A stretch of 7,264 nucleotides of DNA, taken from Bacillota bacterium (GTDB lineage Bacteria > Bacillota > Sulfobacillia > RBS10-35 > JAJYVN01). This document shows, in pieces, positions 5,947 through 7,264 of this stretch. Below the pieces are notes generated by a model. That model was not told where the DNA came from, did not search any database, and saw only the letters and a program-made list of their open reading frames with translations. The stretch covers positions 1 through 7,264 of the forward strand of contig JAKAUG010000099.1 of the NCBI GenBank assembly GCA_021827805.1, in the 5' to 3' direction. The number at the start of each line of letters is the position of its first letter. The first letter of the stretch is position 1. The translations under genes were made by a program, and so were the position numbers.

Positions 5947-7113
5947 ATGCTCACCGATGGGTCTTTCCCGCTCGGCCTCTGGTGGCCACCGCCGCCCGAG
6001 GAGACGTCCGTCGCCGCGTATCGTCGGATCGCGGAGGCCGGGTTCACCTTTGTCATCGGCGGCAACGGTGTGGACACGCCCGCCCGCAACCTGCGGCTGC
6101 TCGCCGCCGCCGAGGCCAACGGTCTCGGAGCCCTGGTTCAGGACGCCCGCGTGGGGGCCGGGCGTGCCGCCCTGGGGGCGGCCACAGCGGAGTATGCCCG
6201 CCACCGCTCGTTCGCCGGCTATCTGCTGGTGGACGAGCCGGGTGCGCGGGGCTTCTCCCACCTGGCGGAGGTGAGCCGGATGATCGAGGAGGTGGCACCA
6301 GGCCGCCTCCCGTACATCAACCTCTTCCCGAACTACGCATCGCCCGCGCAGCTCCAGGCACCCTCCTACCGCGCCTATCTGGAGGACTTCTGCGCCCAGG
6401 TGCGCCCGCAGGTGCTCTCCTTCGACCACTATCCGCTGCTCGACGACGGGAGCCTTGACCCGGGGTACTTTGCGAACTGGGCCGAAATCCGCCGAGCCGC
6501 TCTGATGGTGCGCATTCCGTCCTGGGTCTTCCTGCAGGCGATCGGTTTTCTGGGCCGCCGCGCGCCAACGCCCGCGGAGATCCTCTGGCAGGCAAACGTG
6601 GCGCTGGCCTTTGGCGCCAAGGGGCTCATGTATTTCACCTACTGGACGCCCGAGGGATCCGAGCAGTTCACCACGGCACTGATCGACAGATCCGGCCGCC
6701 CGACCACGGCATACGACGCAGCCGTGCGCATCAACCGCCATCTGGCCGCCACGGGTGCCCGCCTGCTCCCGCTGTGCTCGGAGGGGGTGGCTTCGACGGC
6801 GGTTTCGCCGTCCGCAGGGCTCGATGCCTTCCATCCGGATGGCTGGATCACGGAACTTGCCGGTGATCCCGTGATCCTGGGGCGGTTCTCGCCGGGGTCC
6901 GGGCCCGGGCGGGAGCGCTGGCTCCTTCTGACCAACGGCTCGCCTGGCGCACCCGCCCGCGTGGATCTTGCTGTGGGACCCCGTGTGACCGAACTGGGCG
7001 TCTTCGATCCCGCGGCGGGAGTTCTGAGGGAGCAGCGCATGGTGCGGAACCGCCCTCCCGCCGTTGTCCTGGAGCCGGGAGCGGCGGTCCTGTATCGCCT
7101 GCGTGCGGGCTGA
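5947..7113 (+). CDS. TIM-barrel glycoside-hydrolase-like protein with C-terminal beta domain
   Basis: The 388-residue product has no signal peptide and should be cytoplasmic. Residues 7-270 read as a (beta/alpha)8 barrel: FPLGLWWPPPP with AYRRIAEAGFTFVIGG at the start, GYLLVDEPG (D96-E97-P98), RLPYINLFPNY, VLSFDHYPLL (158-165), WVFLQAIGF, and GLMYFTYWTP (227-235) as the likely eighth strand. The DEP sits where clan GH-A enzymes carry the acid/base Glu. I cannot see an equally clear nucleophile Glu late in the barrel; Asp160 and Glu211 are candidates. Residues about 300-388 (RWLLLTNGS, VTELGVFDPAAG, VVLEPGAAVLYRL) look like the small beta-sandwich that closes GH42-type and related enzymes. ATG 5947 has AGGAG at 5930-5934 and a closer GGAG at 5939-5942. 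It follows the binding protein by 72 bases, so co-transcription is likely, and it may act on the imported sugar. The exact GH family is not recognised. Confidence 0.8.
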   Translation: MLTDGSFPLGLWWPPPPEETSVAAYRRIAEAGFTFVIGGNGVDTPARNLRLLAAAEANGLGALVQDARVGAGRAALGAATAEYARHRSFAGYLLVDEPGARGFSHLAEVSRMIEEVAPGRLPYINLFPNYASPAQLQAPSYRAYLEDFCAQVRPQVLSFDHYPLLDDGSLDPGYFANWAEIRRAALMVRIPSWVFLQAIGFLGRRAPTPAEILWQANVALAFGAKGLMYFTYWTPEGSEQFTTALIDRSGRPTTAYDAAVRINRHLAATGARLLPLCSEGVASTAVSPSAGLDAFHPDGWITELAGDPVILGRFSPGSGPGRERWLLLTNGSPGAPARVDLAVGPRVTELGVFDPAAGVLREQRMVRNRPPAVVLEPGAAVLYRLRAG

Positions 7114-7192
7114 GGGCACGAGGCGCGCGGCTGGCCCTGGCGGCGGAGCCTGCGAGTGCGGGCTGGGTCGGTCCGCGCGCTGCCGTTCCCTG

Positions 7193-7212
7193 GGTAGGAT
7201 CCTGAACCTACC
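7193..7212. terminator. 6-bp inverted repeat downstream of the operon
   Basis: GGTAGG (7193-7198) and CCTACC (7207-7212) flank an eight-base loop, 80 bases after the last stop codon. It could end the transcript, but there is no T tract. The remaining bases to the window end show no gene. Confidence 0.25.
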
Positions 7213-7264
7213 AGGTGTGGTCTGCGTCAAGAGCCAGTACTCCAATAGATATTCCGCACATTCC

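Noticed and set aside
5542..7245. A 567-residue open frame on the minus strand, antisense to both plus-strand genes
   Set aside because: It runs across two genes and their gap without domain signals; absence of stops follows from high GC in the third codon position opposite.
1..7264. CRISPR array, tRNA, rRNA, insertion sequence ends or attachment sites
   Set aside because: I saw no regularly spaced repeats, no cloverleaf-like segment and no transposase fragment. The decayed island might have been mobile, but no end repeats are visible.
7240..7264. AT-richer end of the window as a promoter for a following gene
   Set aside because: TAGATA-like bases are present, but no -35 at a proper distance and no gene start is within the window.

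Overview
The window is GC-rich throughout, uses GTG as well as ATG starts, and has Shine-Dalgarno-type ribosome sites. It comes from a high-GC bacterium. The Tat-type lipoprotein signal, the sugar-binding protein and the barrel enzyme would fit a soil or thermophilic Gram-positive, Chloroflexota or Armatimonadota lineage, but no marker gene here fixes the taxon.

The window has two halves that meet near 3440-3760. The left half (1-3440) is read entirely on the minus strand and is mostly gene remnants. In minus-strand order from 3440 down to 1 it holds: (a) a shattered RecD2-like SF1 helicase (about 3439-2461), recognisable only by joining three reading frames; (b) an intact MNT-type nucleotidyltransferase, mntA (2404-2102), overlapping by 17 bases a HEPN toxin, hepT (2118-1779), which is frameshifted in a five-base homopolymer just after its RX4HXY motif; (c) an intergenic stretch with a 7-bp stem-loop; (d) a truncated HU-like DNA-binding gene with a good ribosome site and a plausible promoter (1458-1270); (e) an unrecognised helical protein (1241-726) that may carry two compensating frameshifts; (f) a gene-poor stretch and pieces of a chagasin (I42)-like beta-sandwich protein, again split over frames and running off the left edge.

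The right half (3763-7113) is plus strand and clean. Gene 1 is a Tat-type lipoprotein: a family 1 extracellular solute-binding protein whose C-terminus is extended by a DUF1349/LamG-like jelly-roll domain. Gene 2 follows after 72 bases and encodes a cytoplasmic TIM-barrel, glycoside-hydrolase-like protein. Together they look like a glycan capture and processing pair. No permease or ATPase is in the window, so transport must rely on genes elsewhere.

The two halves differ in state: at least three and probably five of the left-hand genes show frame damage, while two long right-hand genes show none. The main candidates for novelty are the binding-protein/jelly-roll fusion with its partner barrel enzyme, and the hepT frameshift at a site where it removes the last helix but keeps the catalytic and AMPylation residues.
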